Shown: positions 14,241 to 19,832 of the stretch, piece after piece | Layout of the letters: each line of letters opens with the position of its first letter | How positions within the stretch are numbered: position 1 is the first letter of the stretch | Assembly (NCBI GenBank): GCA_028065725.1 | Contig: JAPTVL010000182.1 | Span: 1 to 19,832, forward strand | Direction of reading: 5' to 3' | From: Betaproteobacteria bacterium | GTDB lineage: Bacteria > Pseudomonadota > Gammaproteobacteria > Burkholderiales > Rhodocyclaceae | Length of the DNA stretch: 19,832 nt | Position numbers and translations under genes: made by a program | The notes under the pieces: model-generated | Seen by the model: the letters and a program-made list of their open reading frames with translations, nothing else | What the model was told of the DNA's origin: nothing | The model's database searches: none

Positions 14241-14770
14241 CAGTTGTTCTCCCAGGGCGAGGATGATTGTGCGGCCTTTGGCTCGGGCAAGGCCTGTACC
14301 TCGACTGCTGCAAGGCCGGCCTGGCTGGCAAAATTTCTGGCCTGGGTGGCCGATACACTCATGGCGTCCAGCCGCGCCACTTCGTCGGCATTGAATGTGG
14401 CCTTCTTCAAGTCCTCCTCATTCAGGCCGCGCAGACCTGCCACGGCCACCACACGACTGGGATCGGACTTGGTGGTAGCGGCGCCCACCACATCGCCCAC
14501 CCCGACACCGCCTGCCCCGCCTGCCCCCGCACGCACCGAGAGCAGCCGGATCCAGCCGGTGGTCTTGCCTGAGGTCACGCGCAGCCAGCCACCCTGCTTG
14601 GCGAGGATGTTGACGCTGGCCCCTTTGGCCACTGTTCCTGCCACCTTGGCGCTTGCGCTGGGCTGGCTGTAGAGTTTTTCATTGCGCAATACCGTGCCGG
14701 GGGCAGCCCAGGCCGAAGCGGTTGCGGTGCACAGCAGCAGCACGGCTGCCGGAATCAGGGATGGTTTCAT
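14240..14770 (-). CDS. Exported bacterial SH3 (SH3b) domain protein
   Basis: 176 residues from the ATG at 14768-14770, preceded by an AAGGAGAAG ribosome-binding site. Signal peptide to about ASAWA (residue 22). Residues 24-82 form an SH3b fold (TVLRNEKLYSQPSASAKVAG, then VNILAKQGGWLRV and GKTTGWIRLLSV). A Gly/Ala/Val-rich flexible linker follows (RAGAGGAGGVGVGDVVGAA), then a helical tail (LNEEDLKKATFNADEVARLD). SH3b domains bind peptidoglycan or peptides. It is the first gene of the operon with the M48 protease and cyclase, and the SH3b/M48 pairing suggests a joint envelope function. Confidence 0.85.
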   Translation of the reverse strand: MKPSLIPAAVLLLCTATASAWAAPGTVLRNEKLYSQPSASAKVAGTVAKGASVNILAKQGGWLRVTSGKTTGWIRLLSVRAGAGGAGGVGVGDVVGAATTKSDPSRVVAVAGLRGLNEEDLKKATFNADEVARLDAMSVSATQARNFASQAGLAAVEVQALPEPKAAQSSSPWENN

Positions 14771-14797
14771 TGTGTGTCTTCTCCTTCTCGCTGCAAA

Positions 14798-14826
14798 ACT
14801 GTATGGCCAGTCATTCAATGGCGCAA
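14798..14826 (-). promoter_or_regulatory. Weak candidate promoter of the SH3b-M48-cyclase-PDE operon
   Basis: On the minus strand TTGCGC (14826-14821) and TACAGT (14803-14798) are 17 nt apart, ending 27 nt before the SH3b ATG. The elements match the sigma70 consensus only partly, and the region is the sole intergenic space between two divergent operons. Confidence 0.3.
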
Positions 14827-14854
14827 GCACCATCGAAGGCGTTAAGATGCCGCG

Positions 14855-15649
14855 ATGAATTTTCTCGCGTCTTCCATCGAATCGCTCGGCACCAAGGTTG
14901 TCGGCTGGTTCACCGTCGCTTACGGCATGTTTGCCTTTCTGGCCCGGGCCGGCATGCTGCTGCTGGATCGCACCACCTGGAACCGCGCCACCTTCGACGT
15001 GGTGATCAAGCAGATCTACTTTACCGCCGTGCAGATCCTGCATGTGTTTCTGGGCTACACGCTGGTCATTTCCTGGCTCATCATAACCATCATTCTGTCC
15101 ACCGCACGTGATTTCGGTCTCACCGAATTCGCCAGCGAAATGACCATCCGCGTGCTGGTACTCGAACTGCTGCCCTTCCTCACTGCGCTCTTTATCGCCT
15201 TGCGTTCCGGCAGCGCCATCAACACCGAAGTCGCGCTGATGCAGGTCAACAACGAATTGGATGCGCTGGCACACTGCAAGGTTCCACCGATGCAGTTCGA
15301 GTTTCTGCCACGGCTGGTCGGTGGTGTGATCTCGGTGGTCACCCTCGCCGGCCTGGCAGGCCTGCTCGCCATGCTGATGGGCTACCTTGCCATTTACGGC
15401 ATCAACATGGCGGGCTTTGAGCCGTACACCCAGACCATTGCAAAAATCTTCGACTTCCAGATCATGGCCGGACTCATTGCCAAATGCGCGCTGTTCGGGC
15501 TGGCAGTCACCCTGATCCCGGTCACTGCCGGGCTCGAAACACCGAAAAAGCTCTTCATGGTTCCGGTCTCCGTGCTGCGCGGCATGATGCGGGTGTTCTT
15601 CGCGATTGTGGCCATCGAGGTGGTGTCATTAGCGCTCAAATACATCTGA
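14855..15649 (+). CDS. mlaE: MlaE family lipid ABC transporter permease
   Basis: 264 residues, hydrophobic throughout, with a membrane re-entrant N-terminus and five or so helices. The stretch around ELLPFLTALFIALRSGSAINTEVALMQVNNELDAL is the diagnostic MlaE signature: P near the start, then the R-x-G-x-A-x(2)-E-x-A-x-M pattern, and then the coupling helix that contacts the ATPase. The permease of MCE systems moves phospholipid across the inner membrane. No strong RBS is visible before the ATG; a TTAAGAT sequence ends 7 nt upstream, so a leaderless or weakly initiated message is possible. First gene of a four-gene overlapping operon with an MCE protein; the degenerate ATPase reading frame begins inside its 3' end. 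The gene symbol reflects family, not proven orthology to E. coli mlaE. Confidence 0.9.
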   Translation: MNFLASSIESLGTKVVGWFTVAYGMFAFLARAGMLLLDRTTWNRATFDVVIKQIYFTAVQILHVFLGYTLVISWLIITIILSTARDFGLTEFASEMTIRVLVLELLPFLTALFIALRSGSAINTEVALMQVNNELDALAHCKVPPMQFEFLPRLVGGVISVVTLAGLAGLLAMLMGYLAIYGINMAGFEPYTQTIAKIFDFQIMAGLIAKCALFGLAVTLIPVTAGLETPKKLFMVPVSVLRGMMRVFFAIVAIEVVSLALKYI

Positions 15650-16083
15650 CCCTGTTCGACGACCGCGTCGCACTGATGACAGCGGTCGCCGACCTCAACG
15701 ATGACGTGGCGCGCGTTGCGCTCGATCTGCCGCTGCGGGCAAACCTGCCGGCGCTCGACAACATCGCACTGATTCCGCTGTATCAGCGCCATTACGGCGC
15801 CGCCGAATCGGTCCGGCAGGCGCAGGCCATGCTGGACCAGATGGGGCATGCCGAGATTGCCCTGTTGCGCGACCCCGACATGACGCCGGCCCAGCGCTTC
15901 GTGACCAAGCTGGCGCGCGCGCTCATCCTCAAGCGTCCCCGCCTGGTCATCGACCGCCCCGGCGCCATGCTTTACGATGTGCCCTATCCTGCCTTCATCC
16001 GGCAGTTGGCGACGCAGGCCGAGATGACGGGAACCTGGGAAATTTTCGACTTCAGCTGGAACCAGGCACTTTATAAAGAATGA
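15628..16083 (+). CDS. Degenerate ABC ATPase-like protein (pseudo-MlaF)
   Basis: About 151 residues if translation begins at ATT 15628, which follows a GAGGTGG site by 5 nt and overlaps mlaE by 22 nt; the first ATG is at 15676 (135 residues, no RBS). Codons between 15646 and 15676 show the same high GC3 as the gene, favouring the upstream start. The sequence aligns by eye with the C-terminal half of MlaF: DNIALIPLYQRHYG matches the segment after the Q-loop, DMTPAQRFVTKLARALILKR matches the LSGG signature helix, and RLVIDRPGAML matches Walker B. There is no Walker A or Q-loop; LSGG is MTPA, the catalytic Glu after Walker B Asp is Arg, and the H-loop His is absent (FDFSW). ATP hydrolysis is therefore very unlikely. 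The stop overlaps the MCE start (ATGA), which argues for a maintained gene and not decay. Confidence 0.75.
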   Translation: MSAQIHLTLFDDRVALMTAVADLNDDVARVALDLPLRANLPALDNIALIPLYQRHYGAAESVRQAQAMLDQMGHAEIALLRDPDMTPAQRFVTKLARALILKRPRLVIDRPGAMLYDVPYPAFIRQLATQAEMTGTWEIFDFSWNQALYKE

Positions 16084-17027
16084 ACAAACTGCATTTCAAG
16101 GTCGGGCTGTTTGCTGTCGCGTCGCTGCTGCTGGCCGGCATCTTCATCGTTTATCTGCTGCATGCGCGCGGCTTCTTTGAAAAAACCTTTCACTTGCAGC
16201 TGGCCGCAGCCAGTGCCGACGGTGTCGCGCCAGGCGTTCCGGTGGTGTTCTCCGGAATCGAAATCGGCCGCGTCACCACGCTGGGGCTGAACGACAGCGG
16301 CGGCATCATCATCCACACCGAATTCCTCGAACGCAATGCCAAGTGGCTGAAGGAAAACAGCACCTTCACCCTCGACAAGCCCTTCGTCGGCGGCGCCAAG
16401 ATCCGTGTCGACTCCCCCGATCTCAATGCTCCCGCGCTGCCCGATCATTCGACCATGCTGCTGCTCACCTCCGACATCAGCAAGGAGATTCCGGTACTGG
16501 TCGAGCGCGTAAAGGCGATTCTCGACAACGTCGAGCACCTCACCCGCAAGGACGGCGAGATCAATGCCACGCTGGCCAACGTGAAGACCGTGACCGGACG
16601 CATGACCGGCGAATACGGGATGCTGGAAAGCATCCTCGGCAGCCCGGAAAAAGCCCGCGCAGTAACTGACTCCCTTGATAAAACCCGTGCCCTCATCACC
16701 AAGCTCGATGGTCTGGTGCTGAAGATGGACGGCATGGCTGCCAAAGCCGATACATGGCTGTTTGCACAGGACGGCGTTGCCGAGCAGACCCGGGAATCGC
16801 TGGCCCAGGTACGGCTGATGCTCAACGATGCGCAATCCAGCCTGAAAAAGGCCGATGCCCTGATGGCCAATGCCGTGGAGATTTCCGCCGACGTCAAGGA
16901 AGGCACGCAGGACATCGCCGCGCTGCGTGCCGAAATCGACGACGCCGTTCGCAAGGCGAATGGGCTGGTCAACGAGATCAACAAGAAATGGCCGTTTGCG
17001 CGCGACCCCGAGGTGAAGCTGCCATGA
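16080..17027 (+). CDS. MCE domain (MlaD-like) lipid-transport protein
   Basis: 315 residues. A single N-terminal membrane anchor (about 9-27, VGLFAVASLLLAGIFIVYLL) is followed by one MCE domain at about 36-115: LAAASADGVAPGVPVVFSGI, EIGRVTTLGL, then KPFVGGAKIRV. These are the standard MCE strands and the substrate-pore loop. The C-terminal 200 residues are long amphipathic helices (ILDNVEHLTRKDGEINATLA, AEIDDAVRKANGLVNEINKK), as in MCE proteins that build a periplasmic barrel or tube. It should form a hexameric ring on MlaE and carry lipids across the periplasm. ATGA overlaps join it to both neighbours, with 4 nt each. Confidence 0.92.
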   Translation: MNKLHFKVGLFAVASLLLAGIFIVYLLHARGFFEKTFHLQLAAASADGVAPGVPVVFSGIEIGRVTTLGLNDSGGIIIHTEFLERNAKWLKENSTFTLDKPFVGGAKIRVDSPDLNAPALPDHSTMLLLTSDISKEIPVLVERVKAILDNVEHLTRKDGEINATLANVKTVTGRMTGEYGMLESILGSPEKARAVTDSLDKTRALITKLDGLVLKMDGMAAKADTWLFAQDGVAEQTRESLAQVRLMLNDAQSSLKKADALMANAVEISADVKEGTQDIAALRAEIDDAVRKANGLVNEINKKWPFARDPEVKLP

Positions 17028-17698
17028 GAACCCTGCTCGCGCTCGCCAGCCTGATCCTGCTCACCGCCTGCGGCAGCGGCGGCCCGCCGCCGCCCGACTG
17101 GAAGACCGATGCAGCCGACCTGATCGAGCGTTATCAGAAACACGCCCTGCTGGGCGAGAACACGCTGGCCGAGCGCTATTTTCAGCAGGCCGTTGCAGCA
17201 ACCGGCGGCGCCGGCCGCGTTGTCGAGACCGCCCGCCTGTGGCTGGTGCGCTGCGCCACCCGCCGCGCCATGCTGATCGACGACGCCTGCACGGAATATG
17301 CTGAATTGGCTGCCATCACACCGAACGCAGCAGATCAGGCCTACTACCAGTTCGTCACCCTGCGCTGGGACGTCATCGATGTTGCCCAACTGCCCGGCCA
17401 GCACCGCGATCTGGTGCGCGCAACCGCCGACAGGCGGCACGAAACATTGAGCCGGATCGACGACCCGCTGGCGCGCCTGCTCGACGCCAGCCTGCTGGTG
17501 ATGCGCAAGGAGGCCCATGCCGCGACCCTGGAACTGGCTGCGGAAACCGCCTCGGAACAAGGCTGGCGTCAGCCCTTGCTGACCTATCTGAAATTGCAGC
17601 AACAACAGGCTGCCGTCCAGGGCAATGCCGCTGAACAGGCCCGGCTCGCACAGCGCATTCAACTGGTTGAGCACAGCCTTTCGCCGGCCAGAAAATAA
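17024..17698 (+). CDS. Lipoprotein of the MCE operon, helical
   Basis: 224 residues. Lipobox LTAC with acylated Cys at about residue 16, next residue Gly, so outer-membrane or periplasmic sorting is plausible. The rest is predicted helical with TPR-like spacing (LIERYQKHALLGENTLAERYFQQAV and repeated Ala/Arg-rich helices) and no beta-rich PqiC/YmbA domain, so it is not the usual ABC-auxiliary lipoprotein. It also does not resemble MlaC. Its ATG overlaps the MCE stop by 4 nt, which ties it to the transporter, perhaps as an envelope-spanning partner. I do not recognise a named family. Confidence 0.85.
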   Translation: MRTLLALASLILLTACGSGGPPPPDWKTDAADLIERYQKHALLGENTLAERYFQQAVAATGGAGRVVETARLWLVRCATRRAMLIDDACTEYAELAAITPNAADQAYYQFVTLRWDVIDVAQLPGQHRDLVRATADRRHETLSRIDDPLARLLDASLLVMRKEAHAATLELAAETASEQGWRQPLLTYLKLQQQQAAVQGNAAEQARLAQRIQLVEHSLSPARK

Positions 17699-17730
17699 AC
17701 ATGCGGTCTGCCAATACTCCTGTATATTCG

Positions 17731-17793
17731 GCGTCCTTTCGGCACAGGCCTATTCAATAGGCCATCTGTACCAATGGGTGCACCGAAGGGCGC
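17731..17793 (+). ncRNA. Structured RNA candidate in SCP2-like gene leader
   Basis: In the 233-bp gap 17699-17931, two long-range arms pair: GCGTCCTTTCGG (17731-17742) with CCGAAGGGCGC (17783-17793), 11 bp with one bulge and one G-U; GCAC (17742-17745) can continue with GTGC (17778-17781). Inside sits a perfect hairpin GGCCTATT-C-AATAGGCC (17747-17763). A TATATT element at 17723-17728 could be a -10 box just upstream. A further hairpin (GCTTGGCTCAA with TTGACAAGC) lies around 17799-17838. No known riboswitch class is recognised and no U-tract follows, so it is not a terminator. Could be a 5'-leader regulator, a small RNA, or an operator palindrome. Confidence 0.35.
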
Positions 17794-17829
17794 ATGGCTG
17801 CTTGGCTCAACAAATAAAAAAACAACTGA

Positions 17830-17858
17830 TTGACAAGCCTGAAGACGATGATTACCGT
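17830..17858 (+). promoter_or_regulatory. Candidate promoter of the SCP2-like gene
   Basis: TTGACA (17830-17835), a perfect -35 consensus, is followed after 17 nt by TACCGT (17853-17858), a poor -10 (3 of 6). It would start transcription about 65 nt before the ATG at 17932. A second candidate is TATATT at 17723-17728 without a convincing -35. Confidence 0.35.
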
Positions 17859-17931
17859 GCAGGCTCTGAGGCGTATCAACCTCATTTAACCATAAGCTGT
17901 AACCCTGATTTTTTGATTGGAGGAGATACCC

Positions 17932-18441
17932 ATGAAATACGCTTCGATTGCACTGGCTGCGCTGGCCGTATTCGCAACCGCTTCACATGCCGCACCGGCC
18001 ATGATGTCCCCCGAGTGGACTGCTCAGGCCTGCGATGCATGGAACAAGGATGCAACCCTGACCGACGGCCTCGGCGATAGCTGGATCAAGAACGACAAGG
18101 GCCGCGGCTACAAGATCATTCACATGTATCGCACCAACTGCGGTGAAGCGACCCAGACCGAACTGAAGATCGTACCCAAGGACGGTAAGGCCATGTGCGT
18201 CTACGGCGGCGCCGTGCAGAATGCCAAGATGGATCACGCGGTCGACTACACCATGCATGCCACCACCGAGCGCTGGGATCAAATGGGTGCTGGCGAATAC
18301 GGCCCGATGCGGGCGATGATGTTCGGCCGCCTCAAATTTACCGGCCCGAAAATGGAAGCCATGGGCGTAATGGGCCCGTTCGAGGCCTTCCTGCGTCTGC
18401 CGGGCAAGATTCCTGGCGATAAGGCCTGCCCCACCAAGTAA
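17932..18441 (+). CDS. Exported SCP2 sterol-binding-like protein
   Basis: 169 residues. The ATG at 17932 follows a strong GGAGGAG site; the in-frame TTG at 17917 sits before that site and is rejected. Signal peptide to about SHAAP (residue 22). The mature domain, with SWIKNDKGRGYKIIHMYRTN, then TELKIVPKDGKAMCVYGG, then YTMHATTERWDQMGAGEYGP and the Met-rich MRAMMFGRLKFTGPKMEAMG, follows the SCP2 pattern (the acidic pre-strand, the W-x-x-M/G-x-G segment, and the GKLKxxG motif near the C-terminus). SCP2 domains bind lipids or hydrophobic ligands in a closed cavity. Four Cys may form disulfides in the periplasm. Its position directly after an MCE lipid-transport operon makes a periplasmic lipid carrier a plausible inference. 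Confidence 0.8.
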   Translation: MKYASIALAALAVFATASHAAPAMMSPEWTAQACDAWNKDATLTDGLGDSWIKNDKGRGYKIIHMYRTNCGEATQTELKIVPKDGKAMCVYGGAVQNAKMDHAVDYTMHATTERWDQMGAGEYGPMRAMMFGRLKFTGPKMEAMGVMGPFEAFLRLPGKIPGDKACPTK

Positions 18442-18445
18442 GCGG

Positions 18446-18492
18446 CTGACGCCACAAAAAAGCCGGGAGCATTCCCGGCTTTTTTGCGTCAG
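18446..18492. terminator. Bidirectional intrinsic terminator
   Basis: A 13-bp stem AAAAAAGCCGGGA (18456-18468) and TCCCGGCTTTTTT (18473-18485) with a GCAT loop, flanked by a further paired CTGACGC (18446-18452) and GCGTCAG (18486-18492). T-tracts occur in both directions, so it serves the SCP2-like gene (plus) and the convergent FKBP gene (minus). Confidence 0.9.
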
Positions 18493-18507
18493 TGTTTAGC
18501 GCCTGGC

Positions 18508-18993
18508 TTAATGAACTGTTCCGGTTTTGACATCAAGCGGCCGCCCGCTGCGGATTTCCTCCGGCGTCGCCTCGCGGATGTCCACCACGTTCACCAGGCA
18601 GGTCACGCTCTGTCCAGCCAGGGATGGGTTGCCATCCAGCGTAAGCTTGCCGTCCTCGATGGCGGTGACGTAGAAAACCTTGGTCTCGCCCGACTCGTTC
18701 TCGAACATGACCTCCGCCCCGACGCGCCGGAATTCAGGCGGCACGTTTTCGATGTCATCCACAAACACCAGACTCTCGTCGCGCAGCCCGTAGCCCTCGT
18801 CCGGCGACAGTGCGATCTCGACCCGGTCGCCGATCTTGCGGCCCGCCACCGCCGACTCGATCGCCGGCAGGATGCCGCTGTTGGCGCCCTGCACATAGCC
18901 GACCGGAATGTCGTGCTGCTCGACGACCATGCCGCGCGAGTCAAGAATGGAATAGGTAATGTATACGAGTGTGTTTTGTGTCACGGTGACCAT
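18508..18993 (-). CDS. FKBP/SlyD-like peptidyl-prolyl isomerase
   Basis: 161 residues, no signal peptide. The FKBP fold with inserted IF chaperone domain is seen in order: NTLVYITYSILDSRGMVVEQ, GILPAIESAVAGRKIGDRVE, the PDEGYG catalytic segment, then the flap insertion VFVDDIENVPPEFRRVGAEV, and VVDIREATPEEIRSGRPLDV as the closing strand. E. coli SlyD has a similar VVAIREAT end. The His-rich metal-binding tail of SlyD is absent, and the usual GNH in the DGNHxLAG motif is replaced (DGNPSLAGQ), so a metal-binding role is doubtful. Start ATG 18993 with an AGGATGAG site upstream. Divergent from pgi. Confidence 0.88.
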   Translation of the reverse strand: MVTVTQNTLVYITYSILDSRGMVVEQHDIPVGYVQGANSGILPAIESAVAGRKIGDRVEIALSPDEGYGLRDESLVFVDDIENVPPEFRRVGAEVMFENESGETKVFYVTAIEDGKLTLDGNPSLAGQSVTCLVNVVDIREATPEEIRSGRPLDVKTGTVH

Positions 18994-19061
18994 GCTGTCT
19001 CATCCTGAACCGTCGAAAAAGGCGCTGCGCCATAGTCTGGCTGGCGTCGGCGCGCCGTGCT

Positions 19062-19067
19062 TATGAT
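19062..19067 (+). promoter_or_regulatory. Possible -10 element of pgi
   Basis: TATGAT lies 33 nt before the pgi ATG, in the only AT-rich patch of the 107-bp divergent gap. No good -35 is visible at the proper distance, so this is tentative. Confidence 0.25.
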
Positions 19068-19100
19068 ACCTTCGAAGTCTGCCCCACATATCGCTCGCCC

Positions 19101-19832
<732 letters not shown>

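Noticed and set aside
13365..14672. A 435-residue plus-strand frame opposite the M48 and SH3b genes
   Set aside because: No motif, and it runs against two genes with clear domains and signal peptides.
15643..15655. CTG codons as alternative start of the pseudo-ATPase
   Set aside because: No ribosome-binding site at proper spacing; ATT at 15628 has one.
16083..16083. Reading the pseudo-ATPase as a decayed pseudogene
   Set aside because: The frame is intact, codon bias is normal, and the stop overlaps the next start in the same way as the other junctions in the operon.
17747..17763. GGCCTATTCAATAGGCC palindrome as the terminator of the MCE operon
   Set aside because: No T-tract follows, and the palindrome is nested in a longer pairing, so it fits a structured leader or operator better.
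17731..17793. Cyclic-di-GMP or other known riboswitch
   Set aside because: The conserved loop and tetraloop sequences of the classes I know are absent.

Overview
The window is GC-rich (roughly 60% or more by eye) and densely packed, with overlapping gene ends and no tRNA, rRNA, CRISPR array or insertion sequence that I can see. Gene content (FbpABC iron transport, MlaE/MCE lipid transport, a CHASE2-type class III cyclase, M48 protease, SCP2-like periplasmic protein, Pgi) and codon usage suggest a Gram-negative betaproteobacterium, possibly a Thiobacillus-like or related member. The taxonomic guess is inference. The window reads as chromosomal core and envelope genes, not a mobile island.

Layout. 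(1) 109-798, minus: a helical hypothetical protein, divergent from a plus-strand pair (NlpC/P60 peptidase and a secreted hypothetical protein, 871-1999). (2) 2035-8436, plus: a Fur-box promoter followed by fbpA, fbpB and fbpC for periplasmic Fe3+ uptake, then, 6 nt after fbpC, a hybrid sensor histidine kinase with PAS, REC and Hpt domains. A strong intrinsic-terminator hairpin lies inside the first codons of fbpB. FbpC carries a four-cysteine cluster in its C-terminal domain. (3) 8499-9206, plus: a secreted DUF302 protein with its own promoter candidate. (4) 9298-10320, plus: a HIT-superfamily phosphorylase resembling GDP-hexose phosphorylases (VTC2-like).

(5) 14770 down to 10331, minus: a tight four-gene operon encoding an SH3b protein, an M48 metalloprotease, a CHASE2 adenylate cyclase and a class II (metallo-beta-lactamase fold) cyclic-nucleotide phosphodiesterase. 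Gene junctions overlap or are 2 nt apart, so synthesis and breakdown of the same second messenger are probably made from one message. (6) 14855-17698, plus: an MCE/Mla-type lipid transport operon: MlaE permease, a short protein that looks like an ABC ATPase stripped of its Walker A and every catalytic motif, an MCE (MlaD) protein, and a lipoprotein. (7) 17699-18441: a leader with a strongly foldable segment, then an exported SCP2-like protein, closed by a long bidirectional terminator shared with (8) an FKBP/SlyD-like prolyl isomerase (minus). (9) 19101 to the window end: pgi, cut off by the edge.

Most unusual points: the pseudo-ATPase translationally coupled inside an otherwise normal MCE operon; the cyclase-phosphodiesterase pair in an envelope-protease operon; the Cys cluster and internal terminator in the iron transporter; and the structured RNA candidate before the SCP2-like gene.
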